From Treponema sp. (GTDB lineage Bacteria > Spirochaetota > Spirochaetia > Treponematales > Treponemataceae), in contig JAAVAM010000034.1 of the NCBI GenBank assembly GCA_014804085.1, forward strand, positions 166,067 to 179,546: 13,480 nt of DNA. Direction: 5' to 3'. Of the stretch, positions 7,806 to 13,461 are shown piece by piece. The translations under genes were made by a program, and so were the position numbers. Each line of letters starts with the position of its first letter. The stretch's first letter is position 1. The notes beneath the pieces were generated by a model. That model saw only the letters and a list, made by a program, of their open reading frames with translations, did not search any database and was not told the DNA's origin.

Positions 7806-7983
7806 TTTTTTTCTCCGCTTGGAAGCGGAGGGAACTTTATTTGGGAGAGGGAAACCCCTCTACTTCCGAAGCGGGGGTTTCCCTCTCCCAAACGTCGCAA
7901 GGCAAAGCCTTGCTTAACGAGTTTTGCTTTGCAAAACTCGCACTCTCCCTTCCCCAGCACGGCTTAGGGCTGACCGCCCTAAG
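7806..7983 (-). repeat. Structured repeat element A, copy 1 (with element C inserted)
   Basis: In minus-strand order: hairpin 1 CTTAGGGC / GCCCTAAG (7976-7983 with 7963-7970), a GTGCTGGGGAAGGGAGAG link, an insert containing element C (7893-7940), hairpin 2 with a perfect 19-bp stem (7840-7858 with 7874-7892) and a loop containing CTTCGG, then hairpin 3 CTCCGCTT-CC-AAGCGGAG (7813-7830) and seven A. It ends 42 bp before the ptsI start. Related copies lie at 10415-10548 and 11301-11433. Short frames through it are by-products of its composition. Confidence 0.8.
7893..7940 (+). repeat. Twin-hairpin repeat C, copy 1
   Basis: CGTC, then GCAAGGC-AAA-GCCTTGC (7897-7913), TTAA, and CGAGTTTTGC-TTT-GCAAAACTCG (7918-7940). 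Both stems are perfect. The same two-hairpin design returns at 7988-8033 with different loops. It is absent from the other two copies of element A, so it looks inserted here. Confidence 0.7.
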
Positions 7984-7987
7984 AACC

Positions 7988-8033
7988 CGTCGCAAGGCGT
8001 TGTCTTGCTTAACGAGTTTTCTTCGAAAACTCG
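7988..8033 (+). repeat. Twin-hairpin repeat C, copy 2
   Basis: CGTC, GCAAGGC-GTT-GTCTTGC (7992-8008; one G-U pair as plus-strand RNA), TTAA, and CGAGTTTTC-TTC-GAAAACTCG (8013-8033). Compared with copy 1 the second stem has lost one base pair on both arms together, preserving pairing. Confidence 0.7.
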
Positions 8034-8069
8034 GCAAACAGCGCATCGCACTGCGGCACGGGGAAAGCG

Positions 8070-8257
8070 GAAATGACGGGCGTTTTTGTGGAAATTGCGC
8101 CGGGGCAAAGAAAACGCGGCGCATTTTGGCAAAAATCACGTCAAGTCAAACAAAACGTCCCGCGTTTTCAAAGAAATCACATCAGGACGACCAAAACGCG
8201 GCGCGTTTTGGCGGAAATCGTGTCGGGGCAAGGAAAACGCCCGCCAAACCGCACGCG
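8070..8257 (+). repeat. Tandem array B1 with a 41-bp period (four units plus a broken one)
   Basis: Units start at 8070, 8111, 8152, 8193 and 8234, each exactly 41 bp apart. Each unit is a 17-bp near-palindrome of the form AAAACGCGGCGCGTTTT followed by 24 bp of looser consensus (GGAAATTGCGCCGGGGCAAG). First and last units are degenerate. The 24-bp parts resemble one another, so this is not a CRISPR. No gene is supported in 7764-8348; 41 is not a multiple of three, and the frames seen here cycle through the same residues in all frames. Confidence 0.85.
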
Positions 8258-8275
8258 AATTGGTCGGAAAACTAC

Positions 8276-8324
8276 AAAAAAAAACAGTATATTCTCTACG
8301 GCGTATAGTATGATGTAATCATCA
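8276..8324 (+). promoter_or_regulatory. Upstream region of the acidic lipoprotein: A9 run, -10 candidates, small palindrome
   Basis: An A9 run (8276-8284) is followed by TATATT (8288-8293), TATAGT (8304-8309) and an inverted repeat TGATG-TAAT-CATCA (8311-8324). A possible -35, TTGGTC (8260-8265), is 22 bp from TATATT. The region is clearly AT-rich against its surroundings, but the exact promoter cannot be fixed. Confidence 0.35.
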
Positions 8325-8348
8325 CAATATTTCATCTGGAGGTAAATC

Positions 8349-9134
8349 ATGATGAAGAAAATTTCAAAACTCGCCCTGCTCGCAGCGGCGACGGCATTCC
8401 TGCTCGCGACATTCCCCGCATGTGACAATGATGACGGGGACGATGACACCAAGACCGAACAGGAGGACGACAAGACCGGCGGTGACGATGAATCAGGCAG
8501 CGGTGCGCAGACAACGACTTACAACTTCGTAGGTCTCTCCGCTTCAGATTTCAAAGACGAAAACGGAAATGCCGTATCTGCATGGGGAATGAGTAAAGAT
8601 GGTGCTGGCTCAAAATGGGAGAAAAGCGAAGCGGTAAACCTTCCCGGCGGTTTTACGACGGTGGCAAGTGCAACGGTATATTGCGAAAAACAAACCGGAG
8701 ATAACGAAAACAAGCAAGTCCTGATTCGTGCCCGCACAGATGCAAACTCAAAGACTACGGCACTCAACTACAATGGCGGTGCGACCACCGACATCTCTGA
8801 CGGCATCGCAATCGATCAACTTGACCGATACATCAAAATCCACGTTGACAGCGCAGGAACTGTTAGTGCGTCAATCAAGATCACAGCTTCATCCAAAAAA
8901 GAAGGAACATTGCAGATTGCCTTCGTTAACGGAGAGGGCAAGTGTATCGAAGACCCTGTGACCGCAGATGTCAAGACCGGAAAAATCACCGGCACTAACA
9001 ATCAGTCTGGGACGGTAACCGGCACGGTAACTGCTGCGACGGACGTATATCTCGTGTTCAGCCGCTGCAATGAAAATACTACTGGCGGCGGAATGGATGT
9101 CACCCAAATTACCGTAACTCCCACCGCAAACTAA
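8349..9134 (+). CDS. Acidic lipoprotein with a beta-sandwich-like domain, function unknown
   Basis: The product is 261 residues. GGAGG (8338-8342) serves ATG 8349 or the adjacent ATG 8352. The signal peptide ends in the lipobox F-P-A-C (Cys25); an Asp/Glu-rich linker (26-52) follows, then a domain of about 205 residues beginning TTYNFVGLSASDF and ending DVTQITVTP. That frame, an aromatic-N-F start, Thr/Val-rich strands and an ITVTP end, resembles the non-catalytic module in the larger pectate lyase (WNFTN ... SITITP). A carbohydrate-binding role is therefore a reasonable guess, not shown. No catalytic motif is seen. It sits between repeat array B1 and the HNH gene, 102 bp ahead of the latter. 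Confidence 0.85.
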   Translation: MMKKISKLALLAAATAFLLATFPACDNDDGDDDTKTEQEDDKTGGDDESGSGAQTTTYNFVGLSASDFKDENGNAVSAWGMSKDGAGSKWEKSEAVNLPGGFTTVASATVYCEKQTGDNENKQVLIRARTDANSKTTALNYNGGATTDISDGIAIDQLDRYIKIHVDSAGTVSASIKITASSKKEGTLQIAFVNGEGKCIEDPVTADVKTGKITGTNNQSGTVTGTVTAATDVYLVFSRCNENTTGGGMDVTQITVTPTAN

Positions 9135-9145
9135 CCAGCGTCCCC

Positions 9146-9169
9146 GCCGCGCGGGAGTCACAGCGCGGC
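9146..9169 (+). terminator. GC-rich hairpin after the acidic lipoprotein
   Basis: GCCGCGC / GCGCGGC with a 10-nt loop, 11 nt past the stop. It is followed by AAATATCC rather than a T-run, so termination would be weak or assisted. Confidence 0.35.
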
Positions 9170-9181
9170 AAATATCCGCAA

Positions 9182-9200
9182 GGAAGAGCAATGCTCTTCC
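9182..9200 (+). other. Palindrome ahead of the HNH gene
   Basis: GGAAGAGCA-A-TGCTCTTCC is a 9-bp perfect inverted repeat with a single central base, 36 bp before the HNH start codon. It could be an operator (self-regulation is common for nuclease genes) or a stem-loop in the leader. Confidence 0.5.
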
Positions 9201-9236
9201 CTACGGCTCTCACCAAATATATTGGAGACATACAGC

Positions 9237-10037
9237 ATGACAAAGCAAGAAAAAATCGATTTCCTGCGGGAACTCAAGGCAGAAATCAATGAGAACACGA
9301 CCTTTTCCTGCACCTATCCGATTGACGAACGCATCGACTATTTTATCTGGGTCAAGACAAAGGATGCAAAGATAGGAAACCTTGACTGCCATTACGAAGT
9401 GATTTTTTATTCCCGTGGCGATGGGGTGCGCACTGACGTGCCTTTTGTCGAAGTGCATTTTGAAAATCCGGAAACTTTCGAGAATTTCCATGGTATAGAC
9501 CTTCCTGAAGGGCTTGAGTATGCTGACTGGGAGGGCAGAAAAGACAGCCGTATTGTATACACGGACGAAGGCAAGAACTTCTCCAAAGAGGCGATTATAG
9601 AAAGGCTCAAAAAACTGGAACGGCTTATCGGGCAGGATCTGAGAGACGCTTTCGCCCGCCAAATTCCCAAGGCAAAAAAGAAAACGGTACAGAGAGAGCC
9701 TGAATACCCAAGAAACCCCGCTGTGATTGAAAATGCGCTCTGTTACGCCGGCAACAAATGCGAGATTGACAATACACATACAAGCTTTATCGCGGACGAC
9801 GGCGAAAATTACATGGAAGGTCATCACTTGATTCCCCTGTCAAAGCAGGGTGATTTTGAAACATCGCTTGACCAAGAGCAGAACGTCGTGTGCCTCTGCC
9901 CCAACTGCCACAAAGAAATTCATCACGGCAAGGACAGGCTAAAATTGGTCACCGAGTTATGGAACAAACGGAAAACGGATCTGAAAGCGGCAGACATCGG
10001 CATCAACTTGTCTGACCTAAAAGCATATTACTCATAA
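9237..10037 (+). CDS. HNH endonuclease with an unrecognised N-terminal domain
   Basis: The product is 266 residues from ATG 9237, chosen because GGAG (9224-9227) lies 9 nt upstream; an in-frame TTG at 9222 is less likely. The C-terminal third is an HNH domain with a zinc knuckle: C169 and C175, EGHHLIPLS (His196, His197), then QNVVCLCPNCHKEIHH (Asn216, C221, C224, His225, His229). This form is common in McrA-like and other restriction or defence nucleases that cut DNA. Residues 1-125 form a separate domain (Y-x-V-x-F strands, W and charged helix) that I do not recognise; it may read the target. A Lys/Arg linker (about 143-155) separates the two. No methylase partner is present. The gene is less GC-rich than its neighbours and lies between two repeat arrays, which suggests acquisition. 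Confidence 0.87.
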   Translation: MTKQEKIDFLRELKAEINENTTFSCTYPIDERIDYFIWVKTKDAKIGNLDCHYEVIFYSRGDGVRTDVPFVEVHFENPETFENFHGIDLPEGLEYADWEGRKDSRIVYTDEGKNFSKEAIIERLKKLERLIGQDLRDAFARQIPKAKKKTVQREPEYPRNPAVIENALCYAGNKCEIDNTHTSFIADDGENYMEGHHLIPLSKQGDFETSLDQEQNVVCLCPNCHKEIHHGKDRLKLVTELWNKRKTDLKAADIGINLSDLKAYYS

Positions 10038-10082
10038 GCCGGGCAGACGCAGTGCCGTCCGGCAGGAGAGAGCGTGACCAAC

Positions 10083-10117
10083 AAAGCCCGCAGTTTTTGA
10101 AGGTTTCTGCGGGCTTT
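10083..10117 (+). terminator. Rho-independent terminator after the HNH gene
   Basis: AAAGCCCGCAG and CTGCGGGCTTT form a perfect 11-bp stem with a 13-nt loop. The AAA/TTT ends would let it act on either strand. It lies 45 bp past the stop and closes the lipoprotein/HNH segment. Confidence 0.8.
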
Positions 10118-10148
10118 CCGCCCACACCGCAAAGCGCAGGCGATTTTC

Positions 10149-10411
10149 TTTGAGGCGCACGTTTTTGCAGAAAACATGCCGTGGCGAGCAAAACGCGGCA
10201 TGTTTTTGCAGAAAATGCGCCAGAACAAAGAAAACGTCCCGCGTTTTCACGAAAATTGCGCCGGGTCAAGCAAAACGCCGCGCGTTTTCGCCAAAAATGC
10301 GTCGGGACAAGCAAAACGTCCCGCGTTTTCATGGAAATCACGCTGAGACAAGCAAAACGCGGCGCGTTTTTGTGAAAATTGCGCCACGGCGGGCAAAACG
10401 CCGCACAAAAC
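10149..10411 (+). repeat. Tandem array B2 with a 41-bp period (five clear units, degenerate ends)
   Basis: Unit starts are 10149 (degenerate), 10190, 10231, 10272, 10313, 10354 and 10395 (broken), always 41 bp apart. The cores AAAACGTCCCGCGTTTT and AAAACGCGGCGCGTTTT alternate, with a 24-bp linker of the type GAAAATTGCGCCGGGTCAAG. Same orientation as array B1. Together with the terminator and element A copy 2 it fills the gene-free stretch 10038-10582. Confidence 0.87.
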
Positions 10412-10414
10412 TCG

Positions 10415-10548
10415 AAGCGGGGTCTTGGGGCAGCCGCCCCAAGACGTGCTGGGAAAGGGAGAGGGTTTGGGAGAGGGAAACCCCCGCTTCGGAAGTAGAG
10501 GGTTTTCCCTCTCCCAAGAAAGTTCCGCCCGCTTCCAAGCGGGAAAAA
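10415..10548 (+). repeat. Structured repeat element A, copy 2
   Basis: Hairpin 1 TCTTGGGGC-AGCC-GCCCCAAGA (10423-10444), a GTGCTGGGAAAGGGAGAG link, hairpin 2 (arms 10467-10483 and 10500-10517, one-base bulge) around a loop with CTTCGG, hairpin 3 CCCGCTT-CC-AAGCGGG (10528-10543) and five A. It ends 34 bp before the DUF6261 start codon and points toward it. Confidence 0.85.
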
Positions 10549-10582
10549 TACATTAAGCTACATCTTCAACAGGAGGCAAACC

Positions 10583-11272
10583 ATGAAGAGAGTAAAAGTT
10601 GACATCCGCATCACCGACGCGGACACCGTATCGGACGCGCTCGTGCGCATCTACAGGGAGGCCGCGAAGGACGGCGCGGTTGCAAAAGATGCCGCGCTTG
10701 CAACGATTATGGGCGAGGTGGAGACGCTCTCCGCCAAAATCACCACGGCAATCAAGGCGGACAAGGTTTCCCGGTCGCTTGAGGACGCGGACTCAAAGCG
10801 CGACGAGGCGATCCGCTCGCTCGGCACGCTGCTTGCGGGCTACGGGGCAATCCCTGTCGCCGCAAAGAAAGCCGCCGCCGAAAAACTGCTCGCCACCTAC
10901 GACAAGTACGGCAAGTCGATTGCGGGCGAAAGTTACGCGCGCGAATCTTCTTTGATTGAATCGATGTTGGAGGATTTCGCCGCGGAGAGCCTTGCCGACG
11001 CAATCAAGTCGCTCGACGGCGTTGCCGATTTAATCGCATCGCTCCGCACCGCGCAGGACGACTTCAACGCCGCCAACGACAGCGCGACCGCCGCGCTCAC
11101 CGCCAAGGGCGAGTCCGCCTACGCCGTCAAGAAGCCTCTGCTCGCCGCAATCAATGAGAAACTCGTGCCCTACCTCACGGCCATGGCCGCAGTGAATGCG
11201 GAGTACGCCGACTTCGCCGCAAAAGCCGACGTAGAAATCGTCAAAGCAAACGCAAGCGTGGCAAAGAAGTAG
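10583..11272 (+). CDS. DUF6261 family protein, function unknown
   Basis: The product is 229 residues, nearly all predicted helix and rich in Ala, Lys, Asp and Glu, with no signal peptide or membrane segment. The pattern of two similar helical halves, the LLATYDKYG segment (about 103-111), SLIESMLEDF (about 123-132) and a later L..AQDDFNAAND stretch fit DUF6261, known mainly from Bacteroidota and treponemes. No role is established. AGGAGG (10571-10576) lies 6 nt before the ATG. The gene is framed by element A copies 2 and 3 and stands alone, as if it travelled or expanded with these repeats. Family assignment is from memory of the pattern, so moderately sure. Confidence 0.8.
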   Translation: MKRVKVDIRITDADTVSDALVRIYREAAKDGAVAKDAALATIMGEVETLSAKITTAIKADKVSRSLEDADSKRDEAIRSLGTLLAGYGAIPVAAKKAAAEKLLATYDKYGKSIAGESYARESSLIESMLEDFAAESLADAIKSLDGVADLIASLRTAQDDFNAANDSATAALTAKGESAYAVKKPLLAAINEKLVPYLTAMAAVNAEYADFAAKADVEIVKANASVAKK

Positions 11273-11300
11273 TGCGGGGCAAGCCGTCCACCCAACCCTA

Positions 11301-11433
11301 AAGCGGGGTCTTGGGGCAGCCGCCCCAAGACGTGCTGGGGAAAGGGTGGGGTTTGGGGAGGGAAAACCCCCGCTTCGGCAGTAGAGGGGTTTCCCCTCCC
11401 CAAAACGTTCCGCCCGCTTCCAAGCGGGAAAAA
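11301..11433 (+). repeat. Structured repeat element A, copy 3
   Basis: Same order as copy 2: hairpin 1 (11309-11330), link GTGCTGGGGAAAGGGTGGGG, hairpin 2 with arms 11352-11370 and 11386-11404 (one mismatch), loop with CTTCGG, hairpin 3 CCCGCTT-CC-AAGCGGG (11413-11428) and five A. It ends 43 bp before the YchJ-like start codon; 28 bp separate it from the DUF6261 stop, so it could also end that transcript. Confidence 0.85.
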
Positions 11434-11437
11434 CCAA

Positions 11438-11467
11438 TTGCGCAACCCCGCCCCTTTCTGTTATACT
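11438..11467 (+). promoter_or_regulatory. Promoter of the YchJ-rlmB-GDT1 cluster, near-leaderless
   Basis: TTGCGC (11438-11443), an 18-bp spacer and TATACT (11462-11467). The -10 ends 9 nt before the ATG at 11477, giving a leader of only a few bases, and no Shine-Dalgarno is present. The A-run ending element A copy 3 is just upstream. Confidence 0.55.
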
Positions 11468-11476
11468 ACGCGCATT

Positions 11477-11977
11477 ATGGCAGACAAAGATATGTGTCCC
11501 TGCGGTTCGGGGAAAGCCTATGACGAATGCTGCGAGCCGATTATCACCGGGACGGCAAAAGCGGCGACGGCGGAAGCGCTGATGCGCGCACGCTACTCCT
11601 CATATGTCAAGCACGAAATTCCGTTCATCATCAGTTCCTGCGAAGAAGGCGACAAAATCGCGGAAATCGACCGCAAGGCGACCGAGGACTGGAGCCGGCG
11701 TTCCACCTGGCACGGGCTGCGCATCCTCCGCACCGAAAAAGGCGGCGAGCAGGACGACCGGGGCATCGTCGAATTCGAGGCGATCTACACCGACAAGTCC
11801 GGCGTGCGCGGCATTCACCATGAGACGGGCAATTTTAAGAAAGTCAACGGCGAATGGCTCTATTCCGACGGCGTGGTCAAGCCGATACCGTCCGTGCGTG
11901 AGGGCGAAAAAATCGGGCGCAACGACCCGTGTCCCTGCGGCAGCGGCAAAAAATACAAAAAATGCTGCGGACGATAA
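11477..11977 (+). CDS. YchJ-like protein with two SEC-C zinc motifs
   Basis: The product is 166 residues. Start at ATG 11477 puts the first SEC-C motif at the N-terminus, as in the family: [13 protein letters not shown] (Cys7, 9, 18, 19). A central alpha/beta domain of about 120 residues follows ([11 protein letters not shown], then W-H-G-L-R-I and V-E-F-E-A-I-Y), and a second SEC-C motif closes it: [13 protein letters not shown] (Cys152, 154, 163, 164). YchJ/UPF0225 proteins have this layout; the motifs bind zinc as in SecA, but the cellular role is unknown. It heads a cluster, its TAA touching the ATG of the next gene. An upstream in-frame TTG at 11438 lies in the promoter and is rejected. 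Confidence 0.9.
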   Translation: MADKDMCPCGSGKAYDECCEPIITGTAKAATAEALMRARYSSYVKHEIPFIISSCEEGDKIAEIDRKATEDWSRRSTWHGLRILRTEKGGEQDDRGIVEFEAIYTDKSGVRGIHHETGNFKKVNGEWLYSDGVVKPIPSVREGEKIGRNDPCPCGSGKKYKKCCGR

Positions 11978-12754
11978 ATGCCTGATCACATCATCACCGG
12001 CTTCCACGCGGTTGAGGAGCGTATCCGCCGGGCGGCGGAAAGCGGCGCAGCGGGTCTTTCCGTGCAGTACGGGACGATCGGTCCGCGCGTCAAAAAAATC
12101 CTTGAGCTGGCAAAAAAGGCGGGCATTCCCGCACAGGCAACGGACGACCGCGCGCTCGACGCGCTCGTACAGCATTTGCCACCCGTCGCCCGCGACCACC
12201 GGGGCATCGTGCTGATTGCCGCCGGAGAAAACGGCGCGCGCGGCGGCGTGGACTTTGACCAATGGGTCGCAGCCTGCGCGGACGATTCGCGGCGGACGGT
12301 GCTTCTCCTTGATTCTATTACCGACCCGCACAACGTGGGCGCGATTTTGCGCTCCTGCGACCAGTTCGGCGCGGATTTGGTGGTCATGCCCCAACGGCGC
12401 GGCATGAGCGACATCACTTCCAACGAAATCATCGCGCGTTCGAGCGCGGGCGCGAGCAGCTGGGTTGCCGTCGCGGTGGTGACCAACCTGGTGCGCGCCG
12501 CACAGCAGCTCAAGGCGGCGGGCTTCTGGCTGTACGGCGCGGACGCGGGCGGGCAGAGCGTGCAGTCGGTCACGTTCGCGCAGAAAACCGCGCTCGTCAT
12601 GGGCAGCGAGGGAACGGGCATTGCGCGGCTGCTGCGCGAGCAGTGCGACGGCGCGGTCTCCATTCCCACCTGCGGAAAAATCGACAGCCTGAACGTAAGC
12701 GTGGCGGCGGGCGTGCTGCTGTACGAACGCTACCGACAAGGATTATGCACATGA
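11978..12754 (+). CDS. rlmB: TrmH/SpoU family 23S rRNA 2'-O-ribose methyltransferase (RlmB-type)
   Basis: The product is 258 residues, normal for RlmB. RlmB uses S-adenosylmethionine to methylate the ribose of G2251 in the 23S rRNA P-loop. An N-terminal substrate-binding domain (about 4-78, ITGFHAVEE...) precedes the knotted SPOUT domain: motif 1 [11 protein letters not shown] (116-126, Asn119 and Arg125), motif 2 VMGSEGTG (207-214), motif 3 [17 protein letters not shown] (229-245). The ATG abuts the stop of the YchJ-like gene, suggesting translational coupling, and its own stop overlaps the next ATG by four bases. Related TrmH-type enzymes with other RNA targets cannot be excluded from motifs alone. 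Confidence 0.9.
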   Translation: MPDHIITGFHAVEERIRRAAESGAAGLSVQYGTIGPRVKKILELAKKAGIPAQATDDRALDALVQHLPPVARDHRGIVLIAAGENGARGGVDFDQWVAACADDSRRTVLLLDSITDPHNVGAILRSCDQFGADLVVMPQRRGMSDITSNEIIARSSAGASSWVAVAVVTNLVRAAQQLKAAGFWLYGADAGGQSVQSVTFAQKTALVMGSEGTGIARLLREQCDGAVSIPTCGKIDSLNVSVAAGVLLYERYRQGLCT

Positions 12755-13461
12755 CAATCGCTTCTTTTTTTACGGTGCTGCTCACGTTCTTCGTGGCAGA
12801 AATGGGCGACAAGACGCAGCTCATGCTGTTCGCGCTCACGTCAAAGTACAAAATCCGCTCGATCGTAGTCGGCACGGCGGCGGCGATTCTGGTGATTAAC
12901 GGCGTTTCCGTCTGTGCGGGCGGACTGCTCAACGAATTCCTCAAGTCGCACCTGTGGATCGTCAAGCTGATTGCGACGGTCGCGTTCTTCTATTTTTCGC
13001 TCACGTCGCTCGTCAAGGAATCGGGCGAGGAAGAAGGCGGCGAAAGCAAAATCAAATTCGCCGCGCTCGCCGTGTTCTGCATTTTCTTCATCGCCGAGCT
13101 GGGCGACAAGACGCAGCTGTCCGCCATCACCTTTGGGGCGACCAACGGGCTGAACGCGGGGCTGTTCTTTGTGTGGGTTGCCTCGTCCATCGGCTTCTTT
13201 GCCGCCGATATGATCGGGCTTGTGCTCGCCTTCGTCCTGCACGGAAAAACGCCCGACACATTCTTCAAGCTGCTCGCCTTTGCGGTGTTCGCGGTGTTCG
13301 GCTTTGTCAACCTGCACACGGTCGTCACGTCGCTTGCCTTGCGCGCGTATCTCGTGCCGATTATGGCGGGCGCGGCGGTCGTTTTCGTTGCGCTTTGTAT
13401 TGCTATTTCGCTCAAAAATCGCTACAGTACAAAACATGGACGAACTGAAACGACAGATTAA
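12751..13461 (+). CDS. GDT1/TMEM165 family divalent cation exchanger
   Basis: The product is 236 residues. Start at ATG 12751 within an ATGA overlap with rlmB; AAGGA (12738-12742) lies 8 nt upstream. A longer frame from 12643 runs inside rlmB and is not used. Two repeats each carry the family's E-x-G-D-K-T signature: EMGDKT (17-22) and ELGDKT (116-121). About six or seven membrane helices are visible, with a short acidic loop (EEEGGE, about 93-98) between the halves. Family members export Mn2+ or Ca2+ in exchange for protons at the inner membrane; in bacteria manganese export (MneA-type) is the best-known role. Confidence 0.92.
   Translation: MTIASFFTVLLTFFVAEMGDKTQLMLFALTSKYKIRSIVVGTAAAILVINGVSVCAGGLLNEFLKSHLWIVKLIATVAFFYFSLTSLVKESGEEEGGESKIKFAALAVFCIFFIAELGDKTQLSAITFGATNGLNAGLFFVWVASSIGFFAADMIGLVLAFVLHGKTPDTFFKLLAFAVFAVFGFVNLHTVVTSLALRAYLVPIMAGAAVVFVALCIAISLKNRYSTKHGRTETTD
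13400..13428 (+). promoter_or_regulatory. Possible leaderless promoter of the acyl-carrier-like gene
   Basis: TTGCTA (13400-13405), 17-bp spacer and TACAGT (13423-13428), ending 7 nt before the ATG at 13436. It lies inside the end of the GDT1 gene, and no Shine-Dalgarno precedes the ATG. Confidence 0.4.

Noticed and set aside
6285..7967. A 560-codon open frame opposite ptsI
   Set aside because: Same cause: antisense to a clear enzyme I gene, Arg/His-rich, running on into repeat element A.
7837..8139. Small proteins reading through elements A and C (Gly/Ser/Pro-rich, e.g. SRGVSLSQ)
   Set aside because: The same peptides appear wherever element A occurs and on both strands, with no ribosome-binding site; compensatory changes favour structure, not coding.
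8070..8257. CRISPR array
   Set aside because: The 24-bp parts between the cores are similar to one another rather than unique, the cores are degenerate and too short, and no cas gene is present.
10149..10411. Small Lys/Arg-rich proteins encoded by the 41-bp arrays
   Set aside because: The period is not a multiple of three, so the same residues appear in every frame; these frames reflect the repeat and its lack of stops.
10423..10548. Element A hairpins as simple rho-independent terminators
   Set aside because: Neither hairpin 1 nor hairpin 3 is followed by a T-run in the direction of transcription; the A-run after hairpin 3 is on the wrong strand. Partial termination is still possible.
11600..12739. 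A 379-codon open frame on the minus strand opposite the YchJ-like and rlmB genes
   Set aside because: It spans two well-supported plus-strand genes and shows no domain or ribosome-binding site.
12643..12750. An earlier start for the GDT1-family gene
   Set aside because: The extra residues (Arg-rich) come from rlmB read in another frame; ATG 12751 gives the normal family N-terminus and has AAGGA upstream.
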